Counted from the stretch's first letter, positions 1 through 8,266 are shown. The stretch is 31,757 nt of DNA from JAGTVB01 sp964624765 (GCA_964624765.1 CAZUZO010000023.1:1-31757), one strand, 5' to 3'. The notes: generated by a model not told the origin, from the sequence alone. Numbers and translations: made by a program.

Positions 1-78
1 CATCTCGGGATGGGAAAACAGCAGCTTGTAGCCACTATCGTGTTCCATCAAAAGCGACCCGTGAACCGAATTCGGCAT
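1..78 (-). CDS. Rpn-family nuclease/transposase-like protein, N-terminus only (cut by window edge)
   Basis: Reading leftwards from an ATG at 78-76, 26 codons stay open to the window edge. The end of the peptide, around residues 12-26, contains HDSGYKLLFSHPEM. A motif of the type HD..YK.LFSHPEM near the N-terminus is characteristic of the Rpn (recombination-promoting nuclease, PD-(D/E)XK) family, often annotated as 'PDDEXK family transposase'. The catalytic domain would lie outside the window, so activity cannot be judged. The fragment is short, but the motif is distinctive. No strong ribosome binding site is seen upstream. No other gene in the window appears linked to it. Confidence 0.6.
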   Translation of the reverse strand, partial: MPNSVHGSLLMEHDSGYKLLFSHPEM

Positions 79-819
79 CGCAACACCCGACCCCGAGGCG
101 CTTGAACAACACGTGAGCGCAGATCCGGCCTACCCCCGTCCACACATGTGGCCCCCTGCAACGGTAAGACAACTGTTTCCCACGGTCACGCCCGCGACAC
201 CTTGGGATCGACACCGGTCCAAGACCGTCGCCCAGAATAGCGTCAGCGGTGCGATCGCCGCTGCGGATGTTCTCGTCCTGCACTTCGGTCCGGCCAGAAG
301 TTTGAACTCGGAACCGAAACCACCACCCTCAAAAGGTCCCAAAAACGCAGCGATCGGCGGTGCGAAGCGCAGCCCTTGATGGCCCAAGCTGAGCCGACCT
401 CGAGCGGACCGCCCCTCGTGATATCAATGCTCAACATTATGTGCTGTCCTCGTTTCAACCCTTCCCTGGAAACCATCCCGCTGCGCCTCCAATCGGCCCC
501 GGATCAGTCGACTGGTCAGGACCATTTAACAGCAAATCCTGCCCCGGATCGATATGCGATTCCCGAGTCCGGGGGGCAACAGCTCCAGAACGGCGCGCTC
601 CCAACTGCTGCAAGCCGGGAATGCAGCTGGCGGTCGTTGAGGCGTACGCCCACGATGGGCGATCCGGACGTTTGGCGGCACGACGACGCTGCCAATGCGC
701 CTGGAGTAAAATGCCGGAAGTTGGAAGAAACGCCAGCCAGCGTGTGTTCGAATGCGTGCCGCCCGTCGACCGGCATGCAATGCCGCAATGGCAAAGCGCG
801 AGCAATTCTAATTCGGCTT
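79..819. other. Gene-poor stretch, no supported gene
   Basis: About 740 bases separate the Rpn-like start from the first E1 element. Open frames exist on both strands, but they overlap each other, have no recognisable domain and start without good ribosome binding sites. I see no repeat copy, terminator or RNA gene here. It may hold decayed coding sequence, but I cannot name a parent gene. Confidence 0.5.
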
Positions 820-824
820 CTCAG

Positions 825-963
825 AGCTTGTGAATAAACCTGCTGCGCGACTCGATAGCCACGTTAGGCGGGACTCGCTCCTCGCCTATCGACTTGATAT
901 GTCTCGTCGCTGCGTCCCGCCTGCCTAGCTCTCGGGCTGCTCGCTACGGTTTTTCTCCAACTT
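825..963 (+). mobile_element. E1 MITE copy 1 (diverged), 139 bp
   Basis: This copy starts AGCTTGTGAATAAACC and ends with a worn inverted terminus (GGTTTTTCTCCAACTT). It is flanked by the same pentamer on both sides, CTCAG at 820-824 and 964-968, read as a 5-bp target-site duplication. The length between duplications is 139 bp, the same as the other complete E1 copies. It is the most diverged complete copy, with changes in both termini, so probably an old insertion. It has no coding capacity. Confidence 0.85.
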
Positions 964-1041
964 CTCAGGCGCTGATCACGCGAAAGAGGCCTATACTTGT
1001 GGCCGTAGGCCAGTATTGCAGTCTGTGAAGGGAACTGTTCT

Positions 1042-1117
1042 TGACCATGGTCGTCGTTTGGTCAGAGTGGCCCCGGAGCACACCGTCGGTCCCCAAGCCT
1101 TCGGCAGGCGAACCCCT
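1042..1117 (+). repeat. E5 element fragment
   Basis: The segment beginning ACCATGGTCGTCGTTTGG and running through a CCTTCGGCAGGCGAACCCC block matches the left half of the E5 copy at 13881. The right half is missing, and neither an inverted end nor a target duplication is visible. It lies between E1 copy 1 and the sugar kinase gene. Confidence 0.6.
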
Positions 1118-1183
1118 ACTCTCAACATCCCTCCAGCGCTCGCCAAGTGAAGTCAAGCGCCCCCAGTTTTCGGGAGATAGACC

Positions 1184-2137
1184 TTGAAGAAAAAGAAGCA
1201 GCTAAACGGCCGTCCCATCATCTTTGGCGAGGTGCTGTTCGATCACTTTCCTGATGGCGGTGCGGTATTGGGCGGAGCACCCTTCAATGTCGCCTGGCAC
1301 CTGCAAGGTTTCGGTCAGGCCCCCTTATTGGTTAGCCGTATTGGCGATGACACGCCAGGGCATCAAGTGAAACAGGCCATGCAGGACTGGGGGCTCGATA
1401 CCCGAGCCATCCAAACCGACACCCAATACCCGACTGGCAAAGTCGAGATCACGTTTGAAGGTGCACAGCACAGCTTTCATATTCTCCCTGACCAGGCCTA
1501 TGATCACATCGACGCCGGTTTGACCCGCAAAGCCTTGGCTAGCATCGACCCGGCCCTCTTCTATCACGGCACACTCATCATTCGCACTGAAACCGTCCGT
1601 CGAGTCCTCGATGACCTACTGGTCGCTACCCATTCCCCTGTGTTTGTCGATATCAATCTGCGCGATCCATGGTGGCATGGAAACGACCTGCCCTTTCTGC
1701 TGCAACGCGCCCGGTGGGTAAAGCTCAACGATGAGGAGCTTAACTGGGTCGCCAAGCACCTCGGCCTGAGAACCGATAACATCGAGACCACAGCGCAAAG
1801 CATCCATGCCCACTATCAGCTGCAGACTCTGGTCGTCACGCTGGGCGCACACGGGGCCCTGGCGGTCGACCCCTCACGGGAGTTGGTGCGTGTCGAACCA
1901 GGAAACAACGTTGAGATAATCGATACGGTCGGGGCCGGCGACGCCTTCGCCTCGGTGGTGCTACTCGGCTTGCTCGAGGGGTGGACCATTCCCCTGACCC
2001 TGGCAAGAGCTCAAGACTTTGCTACCCGCATCTGCGCTCAGAGAGGCGCCACCACTGCTGACGCGAACTTATATCGCCAGCTGCTAAACAAATGGACGCA
2101 GGAGAATCGCAGCGCACCCCATCGTGATCGAAACTAA
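1184..2137 (+). CDS. PfkB-family sugar kinase (fructokinase-like)
   Basis: A 317-residue protein of the PfkB/ribokinase fold, which transfers phosphate from ATP to a sugar hydroxyl in the cytoplasm. Seen: an N-terminal substrate-binding motif GG.PFN (GGAPFNVAWHL) and the C-terminal signature DTVGAGDAF at residues 247-255. D253 is the expected catalytic base and GAG the anion hole. The N-terminal wording (GEVLFD, LGGAPFNVAWHLQ) is closest to fructokinases, but the substrate cannot be fixed from sequence; other PfkB sugar kinases remain possible. The chosen start is TTG at 1184, because GGGAGA lies about 8 bases upstream and no ATG or GTG gives the complete N-terminal strand. It stands alone, followed by an E1 element and a convergent gene. 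Confidence 0.88.
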   Translation: MKKKKQLNGRPIIFGEVLFDHFPDGGAVLGGAPFNVAWHLQGFGQAPLLVSRIGDDTPGHQVKQAMQDWGLDTRAIQTDTQYPTGKVEITFEGAQHSFHILPDQAYDHIDAGLTRKALASIDPALFYHGTLIIRTETVRRVLDDLLVATHSPVFVDINLRDPWWHGNDLPFLLQRARWVKLNDEELNWVAKHLGLRTDNIETTAQSIHAHYQLQTLVVTLGAHGALAVDPSRELVRVEPGNNVEIIDTVGAGDAFASVVLLGLLEGWTIPLTLARAQDFATRICAQRGATTADANLYRQLLNKWTQENRSAPHRDRN

Positions 2138-2232
2138 GCACGTCGTCGGACAAGAGGCCAGATTAAGGACAGCCCCCTTAGCTCAACCCATTCCAGTTCC
2201 TGCTCGAGACCGAATGGCCGACCGCGTCTCAG

Positions 2233-2371
2233 AGGTTGTGAAAAAACCTGCTACACGACCCGATAGCGGCGTTGGACGGTGCTCGCTCCTCGCCTATCGA
2301 CTTGATATGTCTCTCGGCTTCGCGCCGTCCGCCTTGCTTTCAGGCCGCTCTCGACGGTTTTTTCACAACCT
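2233..2371 (+). mobile_element. E1 MITE copy 2, 139 bp with CTCAG duplications
   Basis: The termini AGGTTGTGAAAAAACC and GGTTTTTTCACAACCT are perfect 16-bp inverted repeats. The flanking pentamers at 2228-2232 and 2372-2376 are both CTCAG. The right-hand duplication contains, on the minus strand, the TGA stop codon of the neighbouring 151-residue gene. The element lies between two converging genes. Confidence 0.93.
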
Positions 2372-2372
2372 C

Positions 2373-2828
2373 TCAGTGCCCCCGTATCCAACGGCGTTGT
2401 TCCATTTGGAACTGAAATTGTTGACGCTCTTGCTCCAACCTGAAACGTTCGATCTGCTGCGTGCTCAACCGATGCCCCTTCTCCTCCGGCAAGACCCGCA
2501 AACGCTGCTCGAAGGCAGACTGCTCCCGCATCTGGCGAGCATGCAGCTGCTGCTGACTGATGATTTGTTGCTGTAAACGACGCCGGATCTCCCGCTCCTG
2601 CAGCCGAGGCAACTCCTTATCGACGCTCTCGAGGAACCGACGCTGTTCGAGTTGGAGCTCGCGCACGCCTTGCGCGTGGTATTTCTCCAACGCCGTGCGG
2701 CCGCTGGGAGCTTCGGCGAGCAGGCTAAGCGACGCAGCTGCCAGTAGGTAACCGAAGACTATGCTAGCCCCCCAGGCGACCATCCGCTTACCCCCGCCTA
2801 CCGATGAATTCGCTGATGACGTCGACAT
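2373..2828 (-). CDS. Small membrane-anchored coiled-coil protein, function unknown
   Basis: A 151-residue protein that I do not recognise. It has one hydrophobic segment at about residues 16-38, then a highly charged Gln/Glu/Arg-rich region over the remaining ~110 residues that should form a long helix or coiled coil. This suggests an inner-membrane anchor with a helical domain outside the membrane (inference). The ATG at 2828 has a GGGG stretch just upstream. It lies 39 bases downstream of the VWA-FHA gene on the same strand, so the two are probably co-transcribed. The TGA stop lies inside the CTCAG duplication of E1 copy 2; reconstructing the pre-insertion site gives the same stop, so the protein was not truncated by the element. 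Confidence 0.6.
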   Translation of the reverse strand: MSTSSANSSVGGGKRMVAWGASIVFGYLLAAASLSLLAEAPSGRTALEKYHAQGVRELQLEQRRFLESVDKELPRLQEREIRRRLQQQIISQQQLHARQMREQSAFEQRLRVLPEEKGHRLSTQQIERFRLEQERQQFQFQMEQRRWIRGH

Positions 2829-2867
2829 ATCCCCAGCAACTGTCCCAAACAGGTTACGTGCGGCGAG

Positions 2868-4358
2868 TCATGATCTCAACTGGACGGTCTCTGCCGCCTC
2901 ATCCATGGCGGCAATGTGAAACTCAAACTCGACGCGGGAAAACGTGATTCGATCGTTGTGTTTTAAGCATACCGGGTCCAGTACTCGTTCCCCACCCACA
3001 TAGGTGCCATTTCGACTTCTCTGGTCGATAAGCCAAAAACCCTGACGGCGATATTCAATGACCGCATGCCAACGGCTAATCGTTGGATCGTCGAGCAACA
3101 AGTGGCTATAGGTCGCGTCTGTCGCGGTCGTCGATATCGGTCTTCCGATCATCGTGATCCTGTTGGACACCTCGTGAAGCGCCCCATCCGTAGCACCGTT
3201 GAGATCATAGAGAAATGCCCGAGGCACACCAGCGCAGGAGGTTGACGCCAATGCCGGAACGGCCTTCCCCCGCCGTGCCCTGCCGCCGCCCGATGACAAC
3301 AGGGCCCACGTCAGCAGCACACCGATGGCCACAAGCGTCAATGACACCGCTGCGGCGAGCCGCGTCAGCGACAGTTGCTGGATTCCATTCCAACCGAGAG
3401 GCCATAACCGGGCATTGAGTATGCTTAACGGCAATATCAGCATTGGCTCCCCTGACAACGACGCCGGCGACACCCTAAGAGCAGGCGTTCGCGAGGACTC
3501 CGCGACGGATCCTTCCTGTTCCAGGGTCAACTCGGTGCCCATAGGAGCCGCCATGCTCTTAGCCGATCCGGCTCGAGGCCCATGCCGCGAGCGCTCGGCA
3601 ACACCGGCCGCCAGGCTCCCAAGGACGCCCAGAACGTCGTTCACATCGCCTACCCGGAAGTACTCCCCCTTTGTGGCCTGCGCCAACGACTGGAGTAAAC
3701 GGTAGTCAGCCTGCTCCGAAAGTACGATGCTGAAAATCCCAATGCCATCACCGGCCGCCTGCGCGGCCAGCTCTGTAGTCAACCACCCGGTCACCTTTTC
3801 GACCCGCGATCGGTCACCCAGATCCACGATGCCGTCTGTCACCAAGAAAATCGACCTGACCGCGTCAGCCCGCCCGCCATGCCGGAGTTCGTATAAGGCG
3901 CGCTCGATCCCTAGCGGCAGATGGGTGAACGCGCCCTGGTAATCCAGATTTTGGAGCCTAGCACCGAGTACTGCCGGCGGCACATCGACAAAGGACGTCA
4001 AGGGAAACAAGAGCCGATCTCTCTCGGCGAAGATGACCACGCCAACGCGAGTGCCCTCGTGCATCGCCTCAACAAACCGTTGCACAACCTCCCGAAGTGA
4101 GCCATGCGGATCCACCTTCTTCATACTGCCCGAGTTGTCCAGCACCAGTACCACATCGTGGTGCAGCACCGCGGACTCATCGTTGCCAACAGCATTCGTT
4201 TCCGCGCTATACGCGAACAGACTCGCGAGAAAGATAAGCCAAGAGATTCTTGGGTAAGGCCGCGATAGAACCCGGGCGCGCAAGCCGATGAAGCGACCGA
4301 GCCCAAAGGAGGTAACAGGCTTGCCAAAACCGCCGAGTTCTGCATAAGACATCGCCAT
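2868..4358 (-). CDS. VWA domain - transmembrane - FHA domain protein (paralogue 1)
   Basis: A 496-residue protein. An N-terminal hydrophobic stretch (about 37-55) should export or anchor the following von Willebrand A domain. The metal-binding MIDAS residues are present: DNSGS at 74-78, T145 and D175 in TDG. A transmembrane segment follows at about 332-355. The C-terminus (about 395-480) is a forkhead-associated domain with the phosphothreonine-binding pattern GR (405-406), S..H (429, 432) and NG (450-451). The topology implies a periplasmic VWA domain linked to a cytoplasmic phosphopeptide reader (inference). ATG 4358 is preceded by AGGA at a good distance. A second protein of the same architecture is encoded at 14475-15848. 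The ligand is unknown, and no Ser/Thr kinase or phosphatase gene is nearby. Confidence 0.85.
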   Translation of the reverse strand: MAMSYAELGGFGKPVTSFGLGRFIGLRARVLSRPYPRISWLIFLASLFAYSAETNAVGNDESAVLHHDVVLVLDNSGSMKKVDPHGSLREVVQRFVEAMHEGTRVGVVIFAERDRLLFPLTSFVDVPPAVLGARLQNLDYQGAFTHLPLGIERALYELRHGGRADAVRSIFLVTDGIVDLGDRSRVEKVTGWLTTELAAQAAGDGIGIFSIVLSEQADYRLLQSLAQATKGEYFRVGDVNDVLGVLGSLAAGVAERSRHGPRAGSAKSMAAPMGTELTLEQEGSVAESSRTPALRVSPASLSGEPMLILPLSILNARLWPLGWNGIQQLSLTRLAAAVSLTLVAIGVLLTWALLSSGGGRARRGKAVPALASTSCAGVPRAFLYDLNGATDGALHEVSNRITMIGRPISTTATDATYSHLLLDDPTISRWHAVIEYRRQGFWLIDQRSRNGTYVGGERVLDPVCLKHNDRITFSRVEFEFHIAAMDEAAETVQLRS

Positions 4359-4689
4359 GGGGGTTCCTGGGTTCTCGAGTTCAGTAACTCACACTGGAAC
4401 CGTTCAGCAAGCCCTGGACCAAGCGACCAAAGCGCGGCCCTGGAAAGAAGTGGGAAACACTCGAGGCATGACGCCTGTCAACAATCCTGACGCATCCGAC
4501 CGCCGTTCGATGAGACGCTGGCTGGTCCAACCCAGGCTCTCGATCCGGCGAAAACCGAGCCCTTGCGCCGCTTCGCCGAATCGGGAAACAGGTAACAGGA
4601 AAACGCCAGGGACGCTGCCGCGGTGTAAGAAAACTCGTCTTAGTAGCTCGACCAGACATCCCATGAGCGACGGCGCATCCCTCGCCCTC
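4359..4689. other. Intergenic stretch between sfsA and the VWA-FHA gene
   Basis: About 330 bases with no supported gene. The AGGA ribosome binding site of the VWA-FHA gene lies at its left end. On the minus strand a frame over roughly 4404-4661 reads with protein-like composition (for example EAAQGLGFRRI) and faintly recalls the end of uroporphyrinogen-III synthase. The match is too weak to call, so it may be a decayed gene fragment. No MITE copy was found here. Confidence 0.35.
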
Positions 4690-5397
4690 TCAGGGACAAA
4701 CCACGGGTAATCGAGCGCGCAATGCCACCGTCTGCGGTGAAATATCCGCGCTGTAGGCCAGCGCTTCCACTCCACGGGCCAGCGCTTGCCTCAGGGTTTG
4801 CCCATAGTTCGGGTCGATGAGGTCGGCGGGGCGCACCTCGAGGGCATCGGCACGCTGCACGCAGAAGAAAATCACCGCACGCTGTCCGACCTCGGCCAGT
4901 GCCGCGAGTTCTCGCAAGTGCTTGGCACCCCTGATACTGACTGCATCGGGGAACAGCGCCGTGTGCCCCTCAACCAGGGTCACGTTCTTGACCTCGACAT
5001 AACAGCACGCCCCGCTATCGGTGTTCAGCAACAGGTCGATTCGGCTGTTTTCTAGGCCGTAAGCCACCTCTGCGCGCAGATGGGGATATCCCTGCAATTC
5101 GCCTATGACACCGCGGCGAATTCCTTCCGCCACCAGGCGGCTAGCCAGGCCAGTGTTGATGCCCACCAGCACACCCGTCGGCGTCTCCACCAGTTCCCAG
5201 CTTAGGCTATACTTGCGCCGCGGATTGCCGGTGTCGCGCAGCCACACCCGCGAACCCGGCTCACTGCAACCCTGCATAGAACCGGTGTTGGGCGTGTGCA
5301 CGGTCATTACCCGACCATCTGGCAACGCCACATCGGCCAGAAACCGTTGGTAGCGCTTCACCAACAAAGCCTCGATGAGGGGTTCGGAGTACTCCAT
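4690..5397 (-). CDS. sfsA: SfsA (sugar fermentation stimulation protein homologue)
   Basis: A 235-residue protein of normal SfsA length. Family features visible are the N-terminal KRYQRF, the HTPNTGSM block with GCSEPGS, NSRIDLLL around the middle, YVEVKNVTL followed by FPDAVS.RG.KHL, and the closing region rich in A/V. The middle EVKN lies in the nuclease-like fold of the family. SfsA was described as a DNA-binding regulator affecting maltose metabolism in E. coli; the biochemical role elsewhere is not settled. ATG 5397 has an AGGA-like site upstream. It is transcribed away from the next gene, with E1 copy 3 in the divergent gap, so E1 lies close to its promoter region. Confidence 0.93.
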   Translation of the reverse strand: MEYSEPLIEALLVKRYQRFLADVALPDGRVMTVHTPNTGSMQGCSEPGSRVWLRDTGNPRRKYSLSWELVETPTGVLVGINTGLASRLVAEGIRRGVIGELQGYPHLRAEVAYGLENSRIDLLLNTDSGACCYVEVKNVTLVEGHTALFPDAVSIRGAKHLRELAALAEVGQRAVIFFCVQRADALEVRPADLIDPNYGQTLRQALARGVEALAYSADISPQTVALRARLPVVCP

Positions 5398-5431
5398 GGA
5401 TCGCGGTCCTACTGCGTTCGCTAGGGTTCAG

Positions 5432-5570
5432 AGCTTGTGAAAAAACCTGCTGCGCTACCCGATAGCGGCGTTGAGCGGTGCTCGCTCCTCGCCTATCGAT
5501 CTGATATGTCTCGTCGCTGCGCTCCGTCCGCCTGGCTCTCGGGCTGCTCGCGACGGTTTTTTCATAACCT
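5432..5570 (+). mobile_element. E1 MITE copy 3, 139 bp
   Basis: This copy runs from AGCTTGTGAAAAAACC to GGTTTTTTCATAACCT. The flanks are TTCAG (5427-5431) and CTCAG (5571-5575), a 5-bp duplication with one later change. It lies 35 bases upstream of the sfsA start codon, in the divergent gap with the 5795 gene, so it has entered or displaced the sfsA promoter region. Confidence 0.9.
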
Positions 5571-5794
5571 CTCAGAACACCCTGCAACTGTCCACGTCTT
5601 TTCGTGAGTTCTCCGCACCACGACCGGCGAGTCCTCTGGCCACCCATGCGTAACCTGCTGTTTTATAGAGTAGTAGCGAGTCGATCGGCGATGTCTTAAG
5701 TGGCACAGTAAGTGCTTAGATTTATGCAACGGAAATGATTCACGGTGACTCGCCGGCACCCACCGGACCAAATCCTCGACTCGGGGGGTTTACC

Positions 5795-6190
5795 ATGGAC
5801 ACAGCATGCCACAGAAACGATTCCAAGCCCTGCCTCACAAGGCGTGAGAATCCTGACGGCGCCCTCCTGACCATTGGAGAGCTGACGCGACAGCGCCGCC
5901 ACTTCAAAGGAACGGGCGGTATGAGTGAAGAGAATCGCGGTTTCGGGTTCCTGCCCGCCTTTCGGGACGCGAGCACCGGAATGGTATACCTATCCCGGTT
6001 CGCCGATGGTCGCATCGCCCCCATGCATCTGCTTGAAGGACTGCCGCCGGAATTGGTTGTTCAGCGCGCTGGGTCAGGACGAGTCACCGCGGTACGGAAT
6101 TCCGTCACGGCAGGCTTCGTCAAGGCCGGACAATTCTACACACGATCGCAAGCCGCGGACGCTTTGGACGCCGAGAACCGGCGGGATTAA
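5795..6190 (+). CDS. Conserved hypothetical protein
   Basis: I do not know its function. From ATG 5795 it is 131 residues; an upstream ATG (5735) would add 20 and an internal ATG (5921) would leave 89. The start at 5795 is preferred because of a GGGGGG stretch before it, but the conserved-looking part begins only at about 5930. That part reads as a compact soluble domain with GFLPAFRD, VYLSRFADGR, HLLEGLP and a final FYTRSQAADAL. No signal peptide or membrane segment is seen in the core. The segment before 5921 is polar and could be non-coding. It precedes the FNR-box region and appears to be a single-gene unit. Confidence 0.6.
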   Translation: MDTACHRNDSKPCLTRRENPDGALLTIGELTRQRRHFKGTGGMSEENRGFGFLPAFRDASTGMVYLSRFADGRIAPMHLLEGLPPELVVQRAGSGRVTAVRNSVTAGFVKAGQFYTRSQAADALDAENRRD

Positions 6191-6352
6191 CCGGCACCTC
6201 TCTCCAGCGCAGGGGCCACCCTCTGCCCGCTGACTTCAACCGCACCACCCATTGGGTCGGCAGGCGGCCATTGAGCCAAGGTCATCCAACGGCCGCAAGG
6301 ATGAGCATCGTCCGTTGCCTCAAGACAATATTCGCAGAAGCTAATGGATTTC

Positions 6353-6394
6353 TTGATCCACGTCAATTTCCAGCCGCTTCGGTGTCGGTATGAT
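6353..6394 (+). promoter_or_regulatory. FNR/Anr-type box with -10 at class II spacing
   Basis: The 14-base dyad TTGATCCACGTCAA (6353-6366) differs by one base from the FNR consensus TTGAT-N4-ATCAA. A -10 hexamer TATGAT lies at 6389-6394. With transcription starting near 6401, the centre of the dyad falls at about -41.5, the classic class II activator position. It would drive the MlaC-like gene (start 6530) and, possibly, the Yip1 and cbb3 genes further on. The site is inferred from sequence alone. The rest of the 6191-6529 gap holds no gene I can support. Confidence 0.55.
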
Positions 6395-6529
6395 CCCTGT
6401 GGCAAACAGGCGAGGCAAGCCCACCTCATGCAGTGGCACCTGCCCGTTCAGCGGTACGGGTATGTTTGTGTCCGGAGGATCAGCGCCAAATATTGCTCGT
6501 GACCGCAAGAATTCCCCCTGGGGAAATAC

Positions 6530-7177
6530 GTGCGCACAATCGGCCTCTTGTTATTCCTATCGATTGCCCAACTGGCAACGCCCGCGGCTACAGTCGCTCA
6601 GCTTGTCTATCCCGGTACCCTGATCCATCCCGGCATCCTGGAGGGCCCGGTGCCAGGGTTGGCCACTCCAGAGCTCGGACCGGAGGCGATCGTGCGCCAG
6701 GGTATGGATCGCCTGACCGGGCTTCTGTCCCGCTCCGGCCCCCAATCCCCAGCCGTCATCAATGCCTTCCTGGAGCGCGAAATCGCTCCCCATGTCGATT
6801 TTGCTTATATGGCCCAGTGGGTCGCGGGCCCCGCCTATGGGGACATCAGTGACCACCAGCGCAGGCGCTTTGCGGCCCATCTGAGCCAACGCTTCTTGAA
6901 CGCGCTGGCGCGCAACCTCAAAGCCTACTCATGGCCCCCACCGCACTTTGAAATCGACCGCCCCCGACCGGGTCGCTCGCAGGGCGAGATCGTGGTCAGC
7001 GCGCGGGTACAGCCGACCAAGGATTATCCCGTACAACTCGGTTTTCGCTTTTATCGTTCTCCAAAGGGATGGAGGATCTTCGACGTCACCGCCAACGGCT
7101 TCAGCGCCTTGGCCCACTTTCGCGAATACTACCGTACCCTTACCGGCCGCTACGGTCCTGAATCATTCATGATGTAG
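6530..7177 (+). CDS. MlaC/Ttg2D-like periplasmic phospholipid-binding protein
   Basis: A 215-residue protein with a typical signal peptide (about 1-24, hydrophobic core LLLFLSIAQLA). The rest follows the MlaC (Tol_Tol_Ttg2) pattern: an AFLEREIAPHVDF helix, Y.DISDHQRRRFAAHLSQRFLNALARNL, then a beta-rich half with VSARVQPTKDYPVQLGFRFYRSPKGWRIFDV and a closing NGFSALAHFREYY. MlaC shuttles phospholipid between outer- and inner-membrane complexes. Here no mlaE, mlaF, mlaD or mlaB is adjacent, so this is an orphan homologue. The GTG start at 6530 is chosen because it directly gives the signal peptide and has GGGG-A upstream. It lies downstream of the FNR-type promoter and ahead of Yip1 and ccoN, which suggests a link to respiration or envelope state (inference). 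Confidence 0.78.
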   Translation: MRTIGLLLFLSIAQLATPAATVAQLVYPGTLIHPGILEGPVPGLATPELGPEAIVRQGMDRLTGLLSRSGPQSPAVINAFLEREIAPHVDFAYMAQWVAGPAYGDISDHQRRRFAAHLSQRFLNALARNLKAYSWPPPHFEIDRPRPGRSQGEIVVSARVQPTKDYPVQLGFRFYRSPKGWRIFDVTANGFSALAHFREYYRTLTGRYGPESFMM

Positions 7178-7208
7178 GGAGCAGTAAGCCATGGCACAGG
7201 GGACATCA

Positions 7209-7425
7209 GAAGCTATTTCAAAAACTGCTGCGCTTGCCCTAGCTGCGTTGCGCGGCGGCTCAGAATCCTCATGTACTCCCTTGTACACTGCGGTTGTGAC
7301 TCGCCCCATCCTTGGGGCTCGCCCCTTCGGGGCCAGCTTCCAGCTGTTCAAAATCGTTCCGGACGATTTTGTCGCCGCCGCGCGCCTTGCTCTGCCGGCG
7401 CTCGCGACATTTTTAAAACAGCTTC
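7209..7425 (-). mobile_element. E2 MITE, long form, 217 bp with TCA duplications
   Basis: The left end is GAAGCTATTTCAAAAAC and the right end is the inverted GAAGCTGTTTTAAAAATG (seen on the plus strand as CATTTTTAAAACAGCTTC). Both sides carry TCA (7206-7208 and 7426-7428), a 3-bp TNA duplication. Compared with the 143-bp form at 14299 it carries 74 extra internal bases, including an 8-bp dyad (AAAATCGT..ACGATTTT) and a GGGGC-rich hairpin. Confidence 0.88.
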
Positions 7426-7453
7426 TCATGGGTCACCACGGGTCGGAACTCAG

Positions 7454-7592
7454 AGCTTGTGAAAAAACGTGCTACACCACCCGATGCGGCGTTGGGCGGT
7501 GCTCGCTCCTCGCCTATCGATCTGATATGTTTCTCGGCTTGGCGCCGTCCGCCTGGCTCTCGAGCCGGCTCGCGACGGTTTTATTACAACCT
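7454..7592 (+). mobile_element. E1 MITE copy 4, 139 bp
   Basis: This copy runs from AGCTTGTGAAAAAACG to GGTTTTATTACAACCT. The left flank is CTCAG (7449-7453) and the right flank GTCGG (7593-7597), so the duplication has decayed. The length is exactly 139. Together with the E2 copy at 7209 it fills most of the gap between the MlaC-like and Yip1 genes. Confidence 0.88.
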
Positions 7593-7666
7593 GTCGGCGC
7601 CGCCGGCACCCGCGAAACGCTTGCAACACGCTGTTAAGCCGCCACAAACTGAGGAAAAACAATAGC

Positions 7667-8266
7667 ATGCTAGCACATATTTGGGGACTCTTCGCCAGGC
7701 CAGAGACGGAATGGGTACGCATCCGCGAAGGGCACTATTCTATCGGACGGATCTATTTGACCCATACGCTCTGGCTGGCCCTCATCCCTCCCATCGGTGG
7801 GTTCATCGGAACGACCCAGGTGGGCTGGCACATCGGCGTGGGAGATCCGATAAAACTGGCGGTTGAGAGCGCACTCAATATCGCCATTCTCTACTACATT
7901 GCCTTGCTGATCGTCGCCTTTTCGGTCGGTTGGATGATCCACTGGATGAGCAGGACCTATGGTGCCGAGCAGCCCCTGTCCCAATGCATAGCACTGGCCT
8001 CGTTCACGGCAACGCCGCTGTTTCTCTCTGGAATCATGGCCCTGAATCCGATGCTGTGGCTAAACCTGGTCATCGGCATCCCGGTCCTCGGTTATACCGT
8101 GTACCTGTTCTACACCGGGGTCCCCATCGTGATGGCGATCCCGCCGGAGCGGGGCTTTCTCTTCTCATCAGCGGTGGTTGGTTTTGGGCTGGTGGCATTG
8201 GTAGCGTTGTTAGCCGTCACCGTCCTCCTCTGGTCGATAGGATTCGAGCCCGCCATCATACGTTAG
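7667..8266 (+). CDS. Yip1-family integral membrane protein
   Basis: A 199-residue protein with about five hydrophobic segments and the bacterial Yip1 pattern: an N-terminal WGLFARPETEWVRIRE, a first membrane span after YLTHTLWLALIPP, and a G.P..GYTVYLFYTGVPI motif between the last spans. The molecular role of bacterial Yip1 proteins is not established. The start ATG 7667 has GAGGAAAA about ten bases before it. Removing E1 copy 5 leaves about 75 bases between this gene and ccoN, which fits ancestral co-transcription (inference). Confidence 0.85.
   Translation: MLAHIWGLFARPETEWVRIREGHYSIGRIYLTHTLWLALIPPIGGFIGTTQVGWHIGVGDPIKLAVESALNIAILYYIALLIVAFSVGWMIHWMSRTYGAEQPLSQCIALASFTATPLFLSGIMALNPMLWLNLVIGIPVLGYTVYLFYTGVPIVMAIPPERGFLFSSAVVGFGLVALVALLAVTVLLWSIGFEPAIIR

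Noticed and set aside
376..837. Overlapping frames of 130-153 codons in the left gene-poor region
   Set aside because: They overlap each other on both strands, have low-complexity Pro/Ser/Arg composition typical of GC-rich non-coding DNA and show no ribosome site or family motif.
4404..4661. Uroporphyrinogen-III synthase fragment on the minus strand
   Set aside because: Only a short resemblance (EAAQGLGFRRI, RSDASGLL). No start, no neighbours of heme synthesis and no second conserved block.
6187..6429. Possible 80-residue minus-strand gene with a CLACLPQ start and CEYC
   Set aside because: It overlaps the FNR-type box and -10, has no ribosome site that I can support and no recognisable domain. 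The regulatory reading explains the region better.
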